From CAYGYG01 sp964354155 (GTDB lineage Bacteria; Hydrothermota; Tepidihabitantia; SM23-42; CAYGYG01), in the NCBI GenBank assembly GCA_964354155.1, contig CAYGYG010000016.1, positions 1 to 63,618 on the forward strand: DNA of 63,618 nucleotides. Reading direction: 5' to 3'. Made by a program: the position numbers and the translations under genes. Below are positions 44,708-52,764 of the stretch, piece after piece (position 1 is the stretch's first letter; each line of letters begins with the position of its first letter). The notes beneath the pieces were generated by a model. That model ran no database searches and had not been told where the DNA came from. It saw only the letters and a program-made list of their open reading frames with translations.

Positions 44708-45046
44708 CTATGCTTCACGAAATCCTTGTTTTATTTAGAACCAGATTACCGCGAATGCAGACGGATGAGATTGCCGCGGCCTAGGGCCTCGCAATGACTC
44801 CGTTTAGACTTCCAGTCTAACGGGGCAGGCTTATAAGCGTTAGAACGTTTAGAGCAAATGTAGTCGCAGGCTTCAGCCTGCGTGATGGGCGGCTTCCTGA
44901 TTCGCTGATACTCTGATCCGCTTGCCTCCGGCATCGATTACAGCGATAGGACGTCAACCCATGACTCCATCACTCCACCATTCCATCCGTCAACGCGTCC
45001 ATCGTCCGAGTGAGCAGCGCGAACGATCGTCCCTCATCCATTGACA
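44708..45046. repeat. Repeat-filled spacer after the RhuM-Fic gene
   Basis: No gene. It includes an inverted GCAATCTC...GTCATTGCGA element (44767-44798), hairpins TTAGACT-TCC-AGTCTAA (about 44804) and CGCAGGCT-TC-AGCCTGCG (about 44864-44881), an ATC.CTGTAATCG copy in reverse (about 44935) and the reverse complement of the TGGAGTGATGG stretch seen at 38388. Confidence 0.65.
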
Positions 45047-45134
45047 CGGCCCCGGGGTCTGTCAATCCTGGAGCGCAACCCCCTCCCTTGACAAGCCCAT
45101 TCTTTCGCATATAATCCCGTATGCCGCTACTTCT
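45047..45134 (+). repeat. Direct repeat, copy 2: native promoter and start of DUF4390 gene
   Basis: TTGACA (45088-45093), 16-bp spacer, TATAAT (45110-45115), 5 nt, ATG 45121. This is the promoter of the DUF4390-ntrYX operon, of leaderless type. The repeat differs from copy 1 at four positions. Confidence 0.8.
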
Positions 45135-45705
45135 CAAGCTGTTCGCGGTGAAAGCAATCGGTACGATAATCGGCGGTGTTTTTCTGTTCTCCCGGGGAAG
45201 CCCTGGTTTTGAACGCATTACGCCGCGGGCGGTGGGCGAGACCTTAGTGGTCGAGGCCGTGCTCAAGAACGGCTTCAACAAGGGCTTGGATGAGATAATC
45301 ATGAGCGGGACCGAGGTCGTCCTGGGCTACGGCGTGACTCTGCTCGAACGCGGCCCGGGCGGCGAGGTAGTGACCATACGGCATGAAGAGGTCCATCAAG
45401 AGATCAGTTATCGACCCGCGCTAAGTGAATACTGGGTCATTAAGAATTCCGACACTCTCAACTTCAGCGACCTGGTCAAGGCTAAAGAGGCGGTAAGCCG
45501 GTTGAGATTGGAGATAATGCCGCTGTCGGCCATGAACTCCCGGAGCCAATTCGCCTTCAAGCTTGACGCCGCGCTTAACACCGTGGAGATCGAAGCGCTC
45601 AACGTCAAGGAATTCGACCTCAACGCATTCTGGAACTACAAGTACCCCAGGAAGACATCGGATTGGTTCTCGGTCGCCCAGTTGCCGGGGATGGATCGAC
45701 CATGA
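45121..45705 (+). CDS. DUF4390 family exported protein
   Basis: 194 residues. An N-terminal hydrophobic segment (LLLKLFAVKAIGTIIGGVFLF) acts as signal or anchor. ITPRAVGETLVVEAVLKNGFNKGLDEIIMSGTEV opens the DUF4390 sandwich. In many bacteria DUF4390 genes precede an NtrY-type sensor kinase, as here (4-nt ATGA overlap), so it probably acts in the periplasm in the same signalling pathway. The promoter ends 5 nt before the ATG. Confidence 0.88.
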   Translation: MPLLLKLFAVKAIGTIIGGVFLFSRGSPGFERITPRAVGETLVVEAVLKNGFNKGLDEIIMSGTEVVLGYGVTLLERGPGGEVVTIRHEEVHQEISYRPALSEYWVIKNSDTLNFSDLVKAKEAVSRLRLEIMPLSAMNSRSQFAFKLDAALNTVEIEALNVKEFDLNAFWNYKYPRKTSDWFSVAQLPGMDRP

Positions 45706-46877
45706 CCCTGAGGACGAAATCGATTCTGATTTTGGCCCTGATATCTTTTGTTTACACGGGGGTGCTCGTCGGGTTTATGTTCTATATGACGACGACTACG
45801 ATAAGCCTTTGGGACAACAACAATATCGAAAAGGGTCTGGTCATTGCCGTGAACAGCGCCATGAGTCCTTTGGAGCAGACTCAGGCCGAGCGGGCGCTCC
45901 GGACCTACCGGCAGCTGAAGGGCCTGCGCGGGCTTTTTGAATGGCAGGCGGTCGGTTTCGCACTGGTTTTGGGGGTTGTCCTGTTTCTTGTGTCGCTTGC
46001 CGTCATGTCTTTTGCCCTGGTTCGGATGACGAGGCCCCTTAACGAGCTGGGCGCGGCGCTGGGTAAGGCCGGGGAGGGTGACTTGGATGTCAAGATTGCG
46101 GCACCGAAGAGCGAGATCGGCCGGGTCATCAACGCCTACAACAAGATGACCGTGCAATTGAAGAAGAGCCGTGAGGACTTGAAACGGGCGGAGCGTATCG
46201 CGGCGTGGCAGGACGTGGCGCGGGTGCTGGCGCACGAGGTCCGTAATCCCCTGACCCCGATCCGGCTGGCCACGGAGCGGCTGGTCGAGCGGTACCGGGT
46301 CAAGGCCCACGATTTCCCGGACATACTGAAGACCGGCAGTGAAGTCATTCTGAGCGAGATTGCCGCCCTGGAGAGGCTGGTGAAGGAGTTCTCGGGTTTT
46401 GCGCGTCTGCCGGCGCCGGTGATGAAACCGGTGGCGGTCAACAAGCTGGTCGCGCGCGTCGCGGAAAGCTATCAGGATTTTTCGAAAAACGTAAAGCTCA
46501 AGGTGATACTTGATCCCTCGGTCGGCGACCTGCTTCTGGACGAAGAGTTGATGAAGCAAGTCTTCTCCAACATAATGAAGAACGCCCTTGAGGCGATGGA
46601 GGGCGTGCCGGGCGAGATCGCAGTCCGGACGATACGCCGGGGTCAGGAGTTCTGCATTGAGTTTGAGGATACGGGCCGGGGCATCCAGCCCGATCTGGTT
46701 GACCGGATCTTCGAACCCTACTTCACCACCAAGGCAAAGGGGACCGGCCTCGGGCTGGCCGTGGTCAAGCGTATCGTCAACGAACACGGTGGTGATGTTT
46801 CAATCGAGAGCGAGTTGGGCAAGGGGACGAAAGTGGCGATCACGATTGTCCAAGCCGGCAACGAGTCGGAAAACTGA
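45702..46877 (+). CDS. ntrY: NtrY-like sensor histidine kinase
   Basis: 391 residues from ATG 45702, overlapping the DUF4390 stop. Two membrane helices (about 8-30 and 85-110) flank a short extracytoplasmic loop. A HAMP domain follows (RMTRPLNELGAALGKAGEGDL). The phospho-acceptor is His178 in LAHEVRNPLTPIRLA, and the ATPase has FSNIMKNALEAM (N box), DTGRG and GTGLGL. It is shorter than proteobacterial NtrY and lacks a PAS domain. It phosphorylates the regulator encoded 31 nt downstream. The signal is unknown. Confidence 0.93.
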   Translation: MTLRTKSILILALISFVYTGVLVGFMFYMTTTTISLWDNNNIEKGLVIAVNSAMSPLEQTQAERALRTYRQLKGLRGLFEWQAVGFALVLGVVLFLVSLAVMSFALVRMTRPLNELGAALGKAGEGDLDVKIAAPKSEIGRVINAYNKMTVQLKKSREDLKRAERIAAWQDVARVLAHEVRNPLTPIRLATERLVERYRVKAHDFPDILKTGSEVILSEIAALERLVKEFSGFARLPAPVMKPVAVNKLVARVAESYQDFSKNVKLKVILDPSVGDLLLDEELMKQVFSNIMKNALEAMEGVPGEIAVRTIRRGQEFCIEFEDTGRGIQPDLVDRIFEPYFTTKAKGTGLGLAVVKRIVNEHGGDVSIESELGKGTKVAITIVQAGNESEN

Positions 46878-46908
46878 CCGGAGGTCCCGAGGGACAAGTG
46901 AGCGAGGT

Positions 46909-48261
46909 ATGGCGAAAGTACTGATCATCGACGATGAAGCGAACATCCAGAAGAGTCTGGGTGAGATTCTGGAGGATGAGGGACATGAGGTCCTGACCGC
47001 CTCGAACGGAGAAAACGGCCTGGTCCAGCTCAAAGCCGAACCGGTCGATGTCGTGCTGCTGGATATCAAACTGCCCGGCATCGATGGTCTCGAGGTGCTC
47101 AAGCGCATCAAAGAGGGCGCGCCGGCGACGGTCGTCATCATGATTTCCGGCCACGGCACCATCGAGGCGGCGGTCGAGGCGATGAAGAGCGGGGCTTATG
47201 ACTTCATGGAGAAGCCGCTCAGCATGGAAAGGGTGCTGATCACGGTCGGTCATGCCGTGGAGCGGCGTACGTTCGACCTGGAGCGGAAGGAGTGGCTGGA
47301 AAAAGAAGACCGCCGCTATCAGATGATCGGGGAGTCGGCCCCGACCAAGAAGATATGGGATGATATCCAGCGGGTTGCGCCGACCAACGCCCGGGTCTTG
47401 ATCAGCGGTGAGAGCGGCACGGGCAAGGAACTCGTCGCGTACTGGATTCATCGGCTGAGCACGCGGCGCGACCGGAATCTGGTCAAGGTCAACTGCGCGG
47501 CGATCCCGAAAGAACTCATCGAGAGCGAACTCTTCGGGTACGAGAAAGGAGCTTTTACCGGGGCCGCGGCGCGCAAGATCGGCAAGTTTGAACAGGCCGA
47601 CAAGGGCACGATCTTCTTAGATGAGATCGGGGACATGGATTCACATACCCAGGCCAAGGTCCTGCGGGTCCTGGAGGACGGCGAGTTCCAGCGCATCGGC
47701 GGATTAGCCTCGATCAAAGTCGATGTGCGCATCGTTGCCGCGACCAACAAGTCGCTGCCCGAAGAGATAAAGAAGGGGGATTTCCGTACCGACCTTTATC
47801 ACCGGATCAACGTTTTTCAAATCTACATCCCGCCGCTGCGGGAACGGCGGCAGGACATTCCCATTCTGGCCCGGCATTTCGTCAACGTCTACTGCATGGA
47901 AAACGGCATCAAGCTGCGCGCGTTGAGCAAGAACGCGGCGAGCTATCTATCCGCGCTCAACCTCGGAGGCAACGCCCGGGAGCTGAGGAATTTTGTCGAA
48001 CGGGCGATAATCTCGTCAGGACCGGACGAAATCGACGTTGATGCTTTCCAAAGCAGCGGCGCCGCCGGTTCGGGGAACGAAGAAGATATTTTCGCCCAGG
48101 GTAAGTCATTGATTGAAGCCAAGCACGCGCTGGAGAAGAAGTACATCGAGACTCAGCTCGCCCTGAACGGATGGAATATCACTCGAACCGCCGAGAAACT
48201 CGGGATTGAGCGGTCGAACCTGTCGCGCCGTATGAAGCAACTGGCGATCAAGGCCCCTTAG
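46909..48261 (+). CDS. ntrX: NtrX-like sigma-54-dependent response regulator
   Basis: 450 residues from ATG 46909 (SD GAGG), not the longer open frame that overlaps the kinase. Receiver (1-120) with Asp52 in LLDIKLPG and acidic IIDDE; AAA+ domain with GESGTGKE, ESELFGYEKGAFTGA (the sigma-54 contact loop) and LDEIGDMD; C-terminal Fis-type helix-turn-helix (NGWNITRTAEKLGIERSNLSRRM). It activates sigma-54 promoters when phosphorylated by the kinase next to it. Target genes are not evident in this window. The translation start region contains a small GTCCC-GA-GGGAC hairpin. Confidence 0.95.
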   Translation: MAKVLIIDDEANIQKSLGEILEDEGHEVLTASNGENGLVQLKAEPVDVVLLDIKLPGIDGLEVLKRIKEGAPATVVIMISGHGTIEAAVEAMKSGAYDFMEKPLSMERVLITVGHAVERRTFDLERKEWLEKEDRRYQMIGESAPTKKIWDDIQRVAPTNARVLISGESGTGKELVAYWIHRLSTRRDRNLVKVNCAAIPKELIESELFGYEKGAFTGAAARKIGKFEQADKGTIFLDEIGDMDSHTQAKVLRVLEDGEFQRIGGLASIKVDVRIVAATNKSLPEEIKKGDFRTDLYHRINVFQIYIPPLRERRQDIPILARHFVNVYCMENGIKLRALSKNAASYLSALNLGGNARELRNFVERAIISSGPDEIDVDAFQSSGAAGSGNEEDIFAQGKSLIEAKHALEKKYIETQLALNGWNITRTAEKLGIERSNLSRRMKQLAIKAP

Positions 48262-48275
48262 TGTCATTAGTGTGC

Positions 48276-48320
48276 TGTGCCATAAATGACTTACATGTAA
48301 GAAGCTCATTTTATGGCACA
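48276..48320. repeat. Inverted repeat with TGTGCCATAAATGA arms
   Basis: Left arm TGTGCCATAAATGA, right arm TCATTTTATGGCACA, with palindromic CTTACATGTAAG in between. It lies 15 bp after ntrX, could act as terminator, and resembles the ends of a miniature transposable element. Confidence 0.6.
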
Positions 48321-48418
48321 TTGAAGGGGTGCGGGGAAGAGGCGTCCCCGCGCTTTTGGGGTAACAGTGACCCGAAGCGAAGTGAAGGGGAACGCCATAG
48401 GGGCGGAGCCCCTTTGGA

Positions 48419-48473
48419 AGTGTCGTGTCTTGTGAACAAGACTAATGTAAATGAATTTGCGGGACACGACACT
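48419..48473. repeat. Inverted repeat with perfect 11-bp arms
   Basis: AGTGTCGTGTC (48419-48429) pairs with GACACGACACT (48463-48473). Relatives with TAGTGTAGTGTCCCACAAATG-like sequence begin at 49943, and a looser one at about 52169, suggesting a dispersed family. Between this element and the preceding one lies GC-rich sequence without a gene. Confidence 0.6.
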
Positions 48474-48604
48474 AGCTGCGATGTGTCTTCATGTTGTCTA
48501 TGAGTATCATAAGAGATACGGAATGAGAATGACATTGCCTGAAAAATCAGCACTTAGCGCAGGGTACGGATTTTGCACTTAATAGGAGCGCAAGGAGGCA
48601 AAAA

Positions 48605-49375
48605 ATGAAAATACTCAAAGCAACAATCATCGCCGGTCTGGCCGCTTTCCTCGTAGTTTCTACGGTGGGATGTCCGGCTACAAAGACCACCAAGGATATC
48701 GCCGACGACGCCCTGGCGGTTCTCAAGTCATTGCGCGGTGCTGCGGGCAAGGCCTCGAGCACCAAGGGTGAGGCTTCTTTCTTTGCCGCATTCAAGGTTG
48801 ACTCTTTCTACCTTGACGAGACGAAGAACGGGGTTTTGACTCAGGGATGGATCTACTGGGATGACAACGACACGCCGGCCGACACGTCGGACGATGTCTT
48901 CTCGTTCCGGGGCAAGAACGTCTATCTCGACTGGAACTACACCGAAAACTGGTTCATGAAGCTCAACGTCGATACCTTTGACCGCCGGCTGGAAATGGCG
49001 ATCAAAAACGTCAACACGTCGGAGTCCCTCCACGTGAACTTCGGCAAGGTTTCGCGTTCCGGCGGACTGCAGAGCGGTCCGGGTCAGTATTCCAATGTCA
49101 ATGACACCCTCGACGTGACGATGGGCATTCACCATGCCAACACGCCCAACAACTGGGATGACAACTACTCGTTTCTCGAGTTCGTTCTCTATGACACCTC
49201 GACCGATCCAGCGCATCCGTACTGGGTTCATGCCGACTTCCGTCCGGCCAATTCCGGTTCCGGCGAGATCCACGACACCGACGGCAACGGTGAGGTCGTC
49301 TCGACTTTCGAGTGGGACGAGTTCGGCCGCGGTACTCTTGTCGTGGGTGGTGATATCTATCCGTTCAAGTGGTAA
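48605..49375 (+). CDS. Lipoprotein of unknown function
   Basis: 256 residues with a strong SD (AAGGAGG). The lipobox STVGC gives Cys23. The mature part begins with a helical stretch (DIADDALAVLKSLRGAAG) and then a strand-rich domain: DSFYLDETKNGVLTQGWIYWD, acidic DDNDTPADTSDDVFSF, and repeated W...D patterns ending FEWDEFGRGTLVVGG. It may bind calcium through its Asp-rich loop (DTDGNGEV). No family recognised. It is followed by a hairpin and a DUF5683-like gene. Confidence 0.75.
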   Translation: MKILKATIIAGLAAFLVVSTVGCPATKTTKDIADDALAVLKSLRGAAGKASSTKGEASFFAAFKVDSFYLDETKNGVLTQGWIYWDDNDTPADTSDDVFSFRGKNVYLDWNYTENWFMKLNVDTFDRRLEMAIKNVNTSESLHVNFGKVSRSGGLQSGPGQYSNVNDTLDVTMGIHHANTPNNWDDNYSFLEFVLYDTSTDPAHPYWVHADFRPANSGSGEIHDTDGNGEVVSTFEWDEFGRGTLVVGGDIYPFKW

Positions 49376-49384
49376 GTGCAAGGT

Positions 49385-49412
49385 GCGCGGGGCTCCATGC
49401 GGGGCTCCGCGC
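49385..49412 (+). other. Intercistronic hairpin
   Basis: GCGCGG (49385-49390) pairs with CCGCGC (49407-49412) between the lipoprotein gene and the next gene's SD; no T-run beyond TTT. It could attenuate or stabilise mRNA. Confidence 0.35.
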
Positions 49413-49433
49413 TTTGGCAAGCAAGGAGAGAAC

Positions 49434-49943
49434 ATGAAACAAGTCCTGGTCCTGGTTCTAAGTAGCCTGGTGTTTTTTTCGGCTTTGTGGGCGGACGGGG
49501 ACTCGACCGACACGCGGGTGCTCAATCAGCCGTTGCTCAAGACCAAGGTCAAGCGCGAGATCGTCATCGCCAAGGATCCTTTTCTGGCGGGTTTGCTGAG
49601 CGCCGAGATGCCCGGCCTCGGTCAAATGTACTCCGGCAAGTGGCTCAAGGGCGGGCTCTTCCTGGTCGGTACCGTAGGCTGTTACGTTATTGCCAACGCG
49701 TACAGCCAGAAGGCCGGGGATCCTCTCTTGACCGATGAATCAATCAAGAAATACGAGAGCATGTCCGGGTTGTTTGTGCTGGCCGGCCTTTCAATGCACG
49801 TCTGGAACATAATCGATTCTTACAAGACCGCCAACCGCCACAACATTCGGATGCTGGAGAACCGGGCGCGGCTCGGCGGTTTGGACCTTGGCCTTGCCTA
49901 TCGGAACGAGAAGGCATCAGTCTACTTGGCCAGAGAATTCTAG
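49434..49943 (+). CDS. DUF5683-like exported membrane protein
   Basis: 169 residues from ATG 49434 (SD AAGGAGAG), not the longer open frame that starts inside the lipoprotein gene. The signal peptide is LVLVLSSLVFFSALWA. DPFLAGLLSAEMPGLGQMYSGKWLKGGLFLVG is the DUF5683/TM2-like core (P-G-x-G-Q-x-Y-x-G-x-W-x-K-G), followed by two hydrophobic helices (FLVGTVGCYVIANAY, GLFVLAGLSMHVWNIID). The family's function is not known. Confidence 0.8.
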   Translation: MKQVLVLVLSSLVFFSALWADGDSTDTRVLNQPLLKTKVKREIVIAKDPFLAGLLSAEMPGLGQMYSGKWLKGGLFLVGTVGCYVIANAYSQKAGDPLLTDESIKKYESMSGLFVLAGLSMHVWNIIDSYKTANRHNIRMLENRARLGGLDLGLAYRNEKASVYLAREF

Positions 49944-50283
49944 TGTAGTGTCCCACAAATGCCTTTCCTGTCATTCTGACGGAGTCCCCCACACGGGAAT
50001 ACCGAAGAATCTCAAGAACAAGAGTCTTGTAAAAACTGACCGGAGATAAGTTTTGGGCGCAGTTAGGGTTCATCTGAGCCACGAGAATCAGACAAGCTAC
50101 CCCGCCGCCAAAGGACGGTGCTTGTGGGGTGGCGGTCTGACTTTTGATAAATCGCAGGTAACAAAAACCAGTGATAGTTTTATGAAATGGGGTAATCGGG
50201 CGAATATGAAACCGCAAGCCCAAAATTTATCGTCGTCAGGAAAATACACGAGTCGTGTCAAGAACTAAGACATTGGAGGAACG
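49944..50283. repeat. Repeat-containing spacer
   Basis: 340 bp without a gene. It begins with TAGTGTAGTGTCCCACAAAT and continues with GTCATTCTGACGGAG...GAAGAATCTC, another member of the GTCAT...AATCTC repeat group. GGAGG precedes the next ATG at 50284. Confidence 0.5.
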
Positions 50284-52170
50284 ATGCTGCAATTACTCCC
50301 TCTTTTTGCCATTATGCTCAGCGGCGAATTCAATCTCTCGAAGCTTTCCCATTCCGGGAAGCCGGTTTTTCAAGCCGAGCGTGTCACGATCGACCAATTG
50401 AAGCCGTTCTTCGCGGCTGATCTGATTGTCGGATACCCGGATTCTAACGAGGTACGCATCATCAAGGGTTCGTACAGTCTTGACGGACGCATCATCATCG
50501 TCAACCACGGGACGCTGATTCTTGATACTTGTACTTTCACTCACCGCGGCGATGCCTACGTCCTGAACAACGGCCGGATGATCGTCCGGGGCGGCAGTTA
50601 CACTGTGCTCCAGCAGTATGCGTACACGTACGGGGGAATGGTCGTCGAGAACGGCGAGCTTAATTTTCAGAATACGACGCTGTCTTTCAACGGCCAATCA
50701 TGGGGTATAGGACTGCTGGACAGCGCCCGGTACAACGTGCTCAACGTCAACCTGACCAACGGCTTTATAACAAACTCGATGATGCACAAGTCGAGGGTCA
50801 ACGTGCGAAACACCAACATTGCGGGCGAATTCCTCGTTTCCGACAGTGTCAACGCATACTTTAACCGGGTCGATTTTGTCCTGATTTGGCTCTACTTTCC
50901 AGATTCGAGCCGGGTCGATTTGAGGCTGCCGAAGTCGGATTCAGGCTTCCTGGTGCACTATGAGATCAGACCGGGTTCGCCCGGTGTGCAGGGCATCAAA
51001 TATACCATGGTTGTCGACAGTTCGAACAACGTCAACTGGGGAACGTTTCCCCTGAAAGGCTGCGATGCGTCGATTCGCAACTCGCGGCTGCGCACCACGG
51101 GCCTGATTGTCGGCGGCTCGGGGACGCAGGAGCTGAACGGGATTGTCAACAACAGCACCTACTATAATTATACCCTGCCGCTGACCGACCGCCGGTACTA
51201 TTTGGACAGCACCAAGCTTTTCACCTGGAACGTTTACGCCTTTGATTCGGTCAATCTGACGATACGCAGTTCGGTATTCGGCGAGGCGTGTGCGTGGGGC
51301 GAACCAGTCTTGTGGATTGAGAACTCCATCTGCGACGGCTCGGGCGGCTACCTTGGCGTCTTTGACTCGTGCCAGGCGTTCGTCTACCGCTCGACGGTGA
51401 ATAGTCAGACGATTAGCGGAGTCCACGCGTTGCTGGTCGGCGTCGAATCGAACTTCCGGGTCGGCGCGATAAACTCGGCGCGGATGTCCCTGATGGTGTT
51501 CATTAATTCATTCTACGATAGCCGGCCGGTCGCCAATGACACGTCCTTCATCTACATTGGTCTGGTCAATCCTCCGCCCAGTCCGTCGATCAACAGCCTG
51601 ATCAGGGTCACCGGCACGGCGACGATGGTTCCCGGCCCGTACAACCCGGTGCGCTTTGAGCGCTATCGTCTGCTGTACGGACCAGGGCAGAGTCCGACGC
51701 AGTGGTTCCAGATCGGCACGATTCACACCAGTCCGGTTGAGAACGACACGCTGGAAAGGTGGAACACCAACGGCTTGTCGGTCGGCTGGTACACCCTGCG
51801 GCTGATAATGCGCAACACCAACGGCGACACGGTGGACGTCCTCCGGCAGGTCTACTTGAACGCACCGGGCGTTGAAGAGGAAGCGGCCGCCCAGCTGGTC
51901 AGGTTCGAGATTCTCTCGGCCAACCCGGCGCGTCGTGATCTGGCACTGCGCTACGTCCTGCCCCGGAGTCTGGATGTCTCGATTGAGATCTACAACGTGA
52001 TCGGGGAGAGGGTGACGACGCTCTTTTCCGGGCGGCGATCCGCGGGCGAGTACGCGGTGGTGTGGAAAGGGACTGACGACCGGGGTAAGCACCTGCCGTC
52101 CGGCGTCTACTTCTGCCGTTTCCAGGCCGGGGCGCAGGAGGTCAGAAGAAAGACGGTGCTGCTTGATTAG
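50284..52170 (+). CDS. Exported parallel beta-helix protein with FlgD/T9SS sorting domain
   Basis: 628 residues; SD TGGAGGA. A short signal segment (MLQLLPLFAIMLSG) is followed by many short repeats of the type NHGTLILDTCTFTHRG, NNGRMIVRGGSY, ENGELNFQNTTLSFNG. These are typical of a right-handed beta-helix that recurs up to about residue 420. The last ~85 residues (LRYVLPRSLDVSIEIYNVIG, LPSGVYFCRFQAG) form an FlgD-Ig/type-A sorting domain like that of the C25 protease at 38751. It is likely a surface or secreted adhesin- or carbohydrate-binding-like protein; no catalytic residues can be assigned. Confidence 0.85.
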   Translation: MLQLLPLFAIMLSGEFNLSKLSHSGKPVFQAERVTIDQLKPFFAADLIVGYPDSNEVRIIKGSYSLDGRIIIVNHGTLILDTCTFTHRGDAYVLNNGRMIVRGGSYTVLQQYAYTYGGMVVENGELNFQNTTLSFNGQSWGIGLLDSARYNVLNVNLTNGFITNSMMHKSRVNVRNTNIAGEFLVSDSVNAYFNRVDFVLIWLYFPDSSRVDLRLPKSDSGFLVHYEIRPGSPGVQGIKYTMVVDSSNNVNWGTFPLKGCDASIRNSRLRTTGLIVGGSGTQELNGIVNNSTYYNYTLPLTDRRYYLDSTKLFTWNVYAFDSVNLTIRSSVFGEACAWGEPVLWIENSICDGSGGYLGVFDSCQAFVYRSTVNSQTISGVHALLVGVESNFRVGAINSARMSLMVFINSFYDSRPVANDTSFIYIGLVNPPPSPSINSLIRVTGTATMVPGPYNPVRFERYRLLYGPGQSPTQWFQIGTIHTSPVENDTLERWNTNGLSVGWYTLRLIMRNTNGDTVDVLRQVYLNAPGVEEEAAAQLVRFEILSANPARRDLALRYVLPRSLDVSIEIYNVIGERVTTLFSGRRSAGEYAVVWKGTDDRGKHLPSGVYFCRFQAGAQEVRRKTVLLD

Positions 52171-52716
52171 TGCGTGTTGCGGAAATGTCTCGCTGTCATT
52201 GCGAACCCCGACGTTTAACGTCGGGGTGTGGCAATCTCATCATTTTTCACAAGATTCCGGCCGGGTATAAAACCCGGCCCTACAGGTGCCGATTGGAAAT
52301 TCTAATATCGAAATACTAAATACCGTCTCGTGCCGGAGACTCTGTCGCATCTCGACATGAGGCATAAACAATTCTTAAATCCCAATATTCAAACTGTAGT
52401 GTACTCCTTGGGACATTAGGATTTGTTATTTGTTTATGATTTCGTGCTTCGGATTTCGGATTTGACTGTAACGTAGGGCGGCATTTTATATGCCGCCGGG
52501 AGGTTGTCATCCTGAGTCTCCCTCCGGGACACAGGCGTGCCGTCCGGGGCGAAGGATCTAATTGAGACTCTTCGTTGCACTCAGAGTGACAGGAAGAAGA
52601 TAAACAAATCAGGGCGGCATTTTATATGCCGCCGACACCGATGCGGCCGGGTGTAAAACCCGGCCCTACGGTCCGGTAACCATGCGCCATCAGCCATATG
52701 CCGGGTAGTCCCGGCG
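52171..52716. repeat. Dense cluster of palindromic intergenic repeats
   Basis: No gene. It contains GTCATTGCGA-ACCCCGACGTTTAACGTCGGGG-...GCAATCTC (52195-52239), GGCCGGGTATAAAACCCGGCC (about 52259), two GGCGGCATTTTATATGCCGCC hairpins (about 52477 and 52612), GGCCGGGTGTAAAACCCGGCC (about 52643) and a TGTCATCCTGAG...GAAGGATCT element (about 52505-52560). Confidence 0.75.
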
Positions 52717-52745
52717 TTGACAAGGCCCGGGTTATGATGTATAGT
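52717..52745 (+). promoter_or_regulatory. Promoter of the AddAB-type operon
   Basis: TTGACA (52717-52722), 17-bp spacer, TATAGT (52740-52745). The start codon is about 19 nt further on. Confidence 0.6.
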
Positions 52746-52764
52746 AGAAGAACAGGGCGGTGGC

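Noticed and set aside
45636..46787. Long minus-strand open frame of 383 codons opposite the histidine kinase
   Set aside because: It is an antisense shadow of a high-GC gene, with His/Arg/Gln-rich composition, no SD and no family motif. Similar frames opposite the receptors, alpha-2-macroglobulin and AddA were set aside for the same reason.
48605..49943. Longer start for the DUF5683-like gene inside the lipoprotein gene
   Set aside because: The extension reads through the lipoprotein gene in another frame; the ATG at 49434 has a strong SD and opens a proper signal peptide.
38751..52170. A complete type IX secretion system
   Set aside because: Only cargo-like C-terminal sorting domains are present; no Por/Gld components occur in the window.
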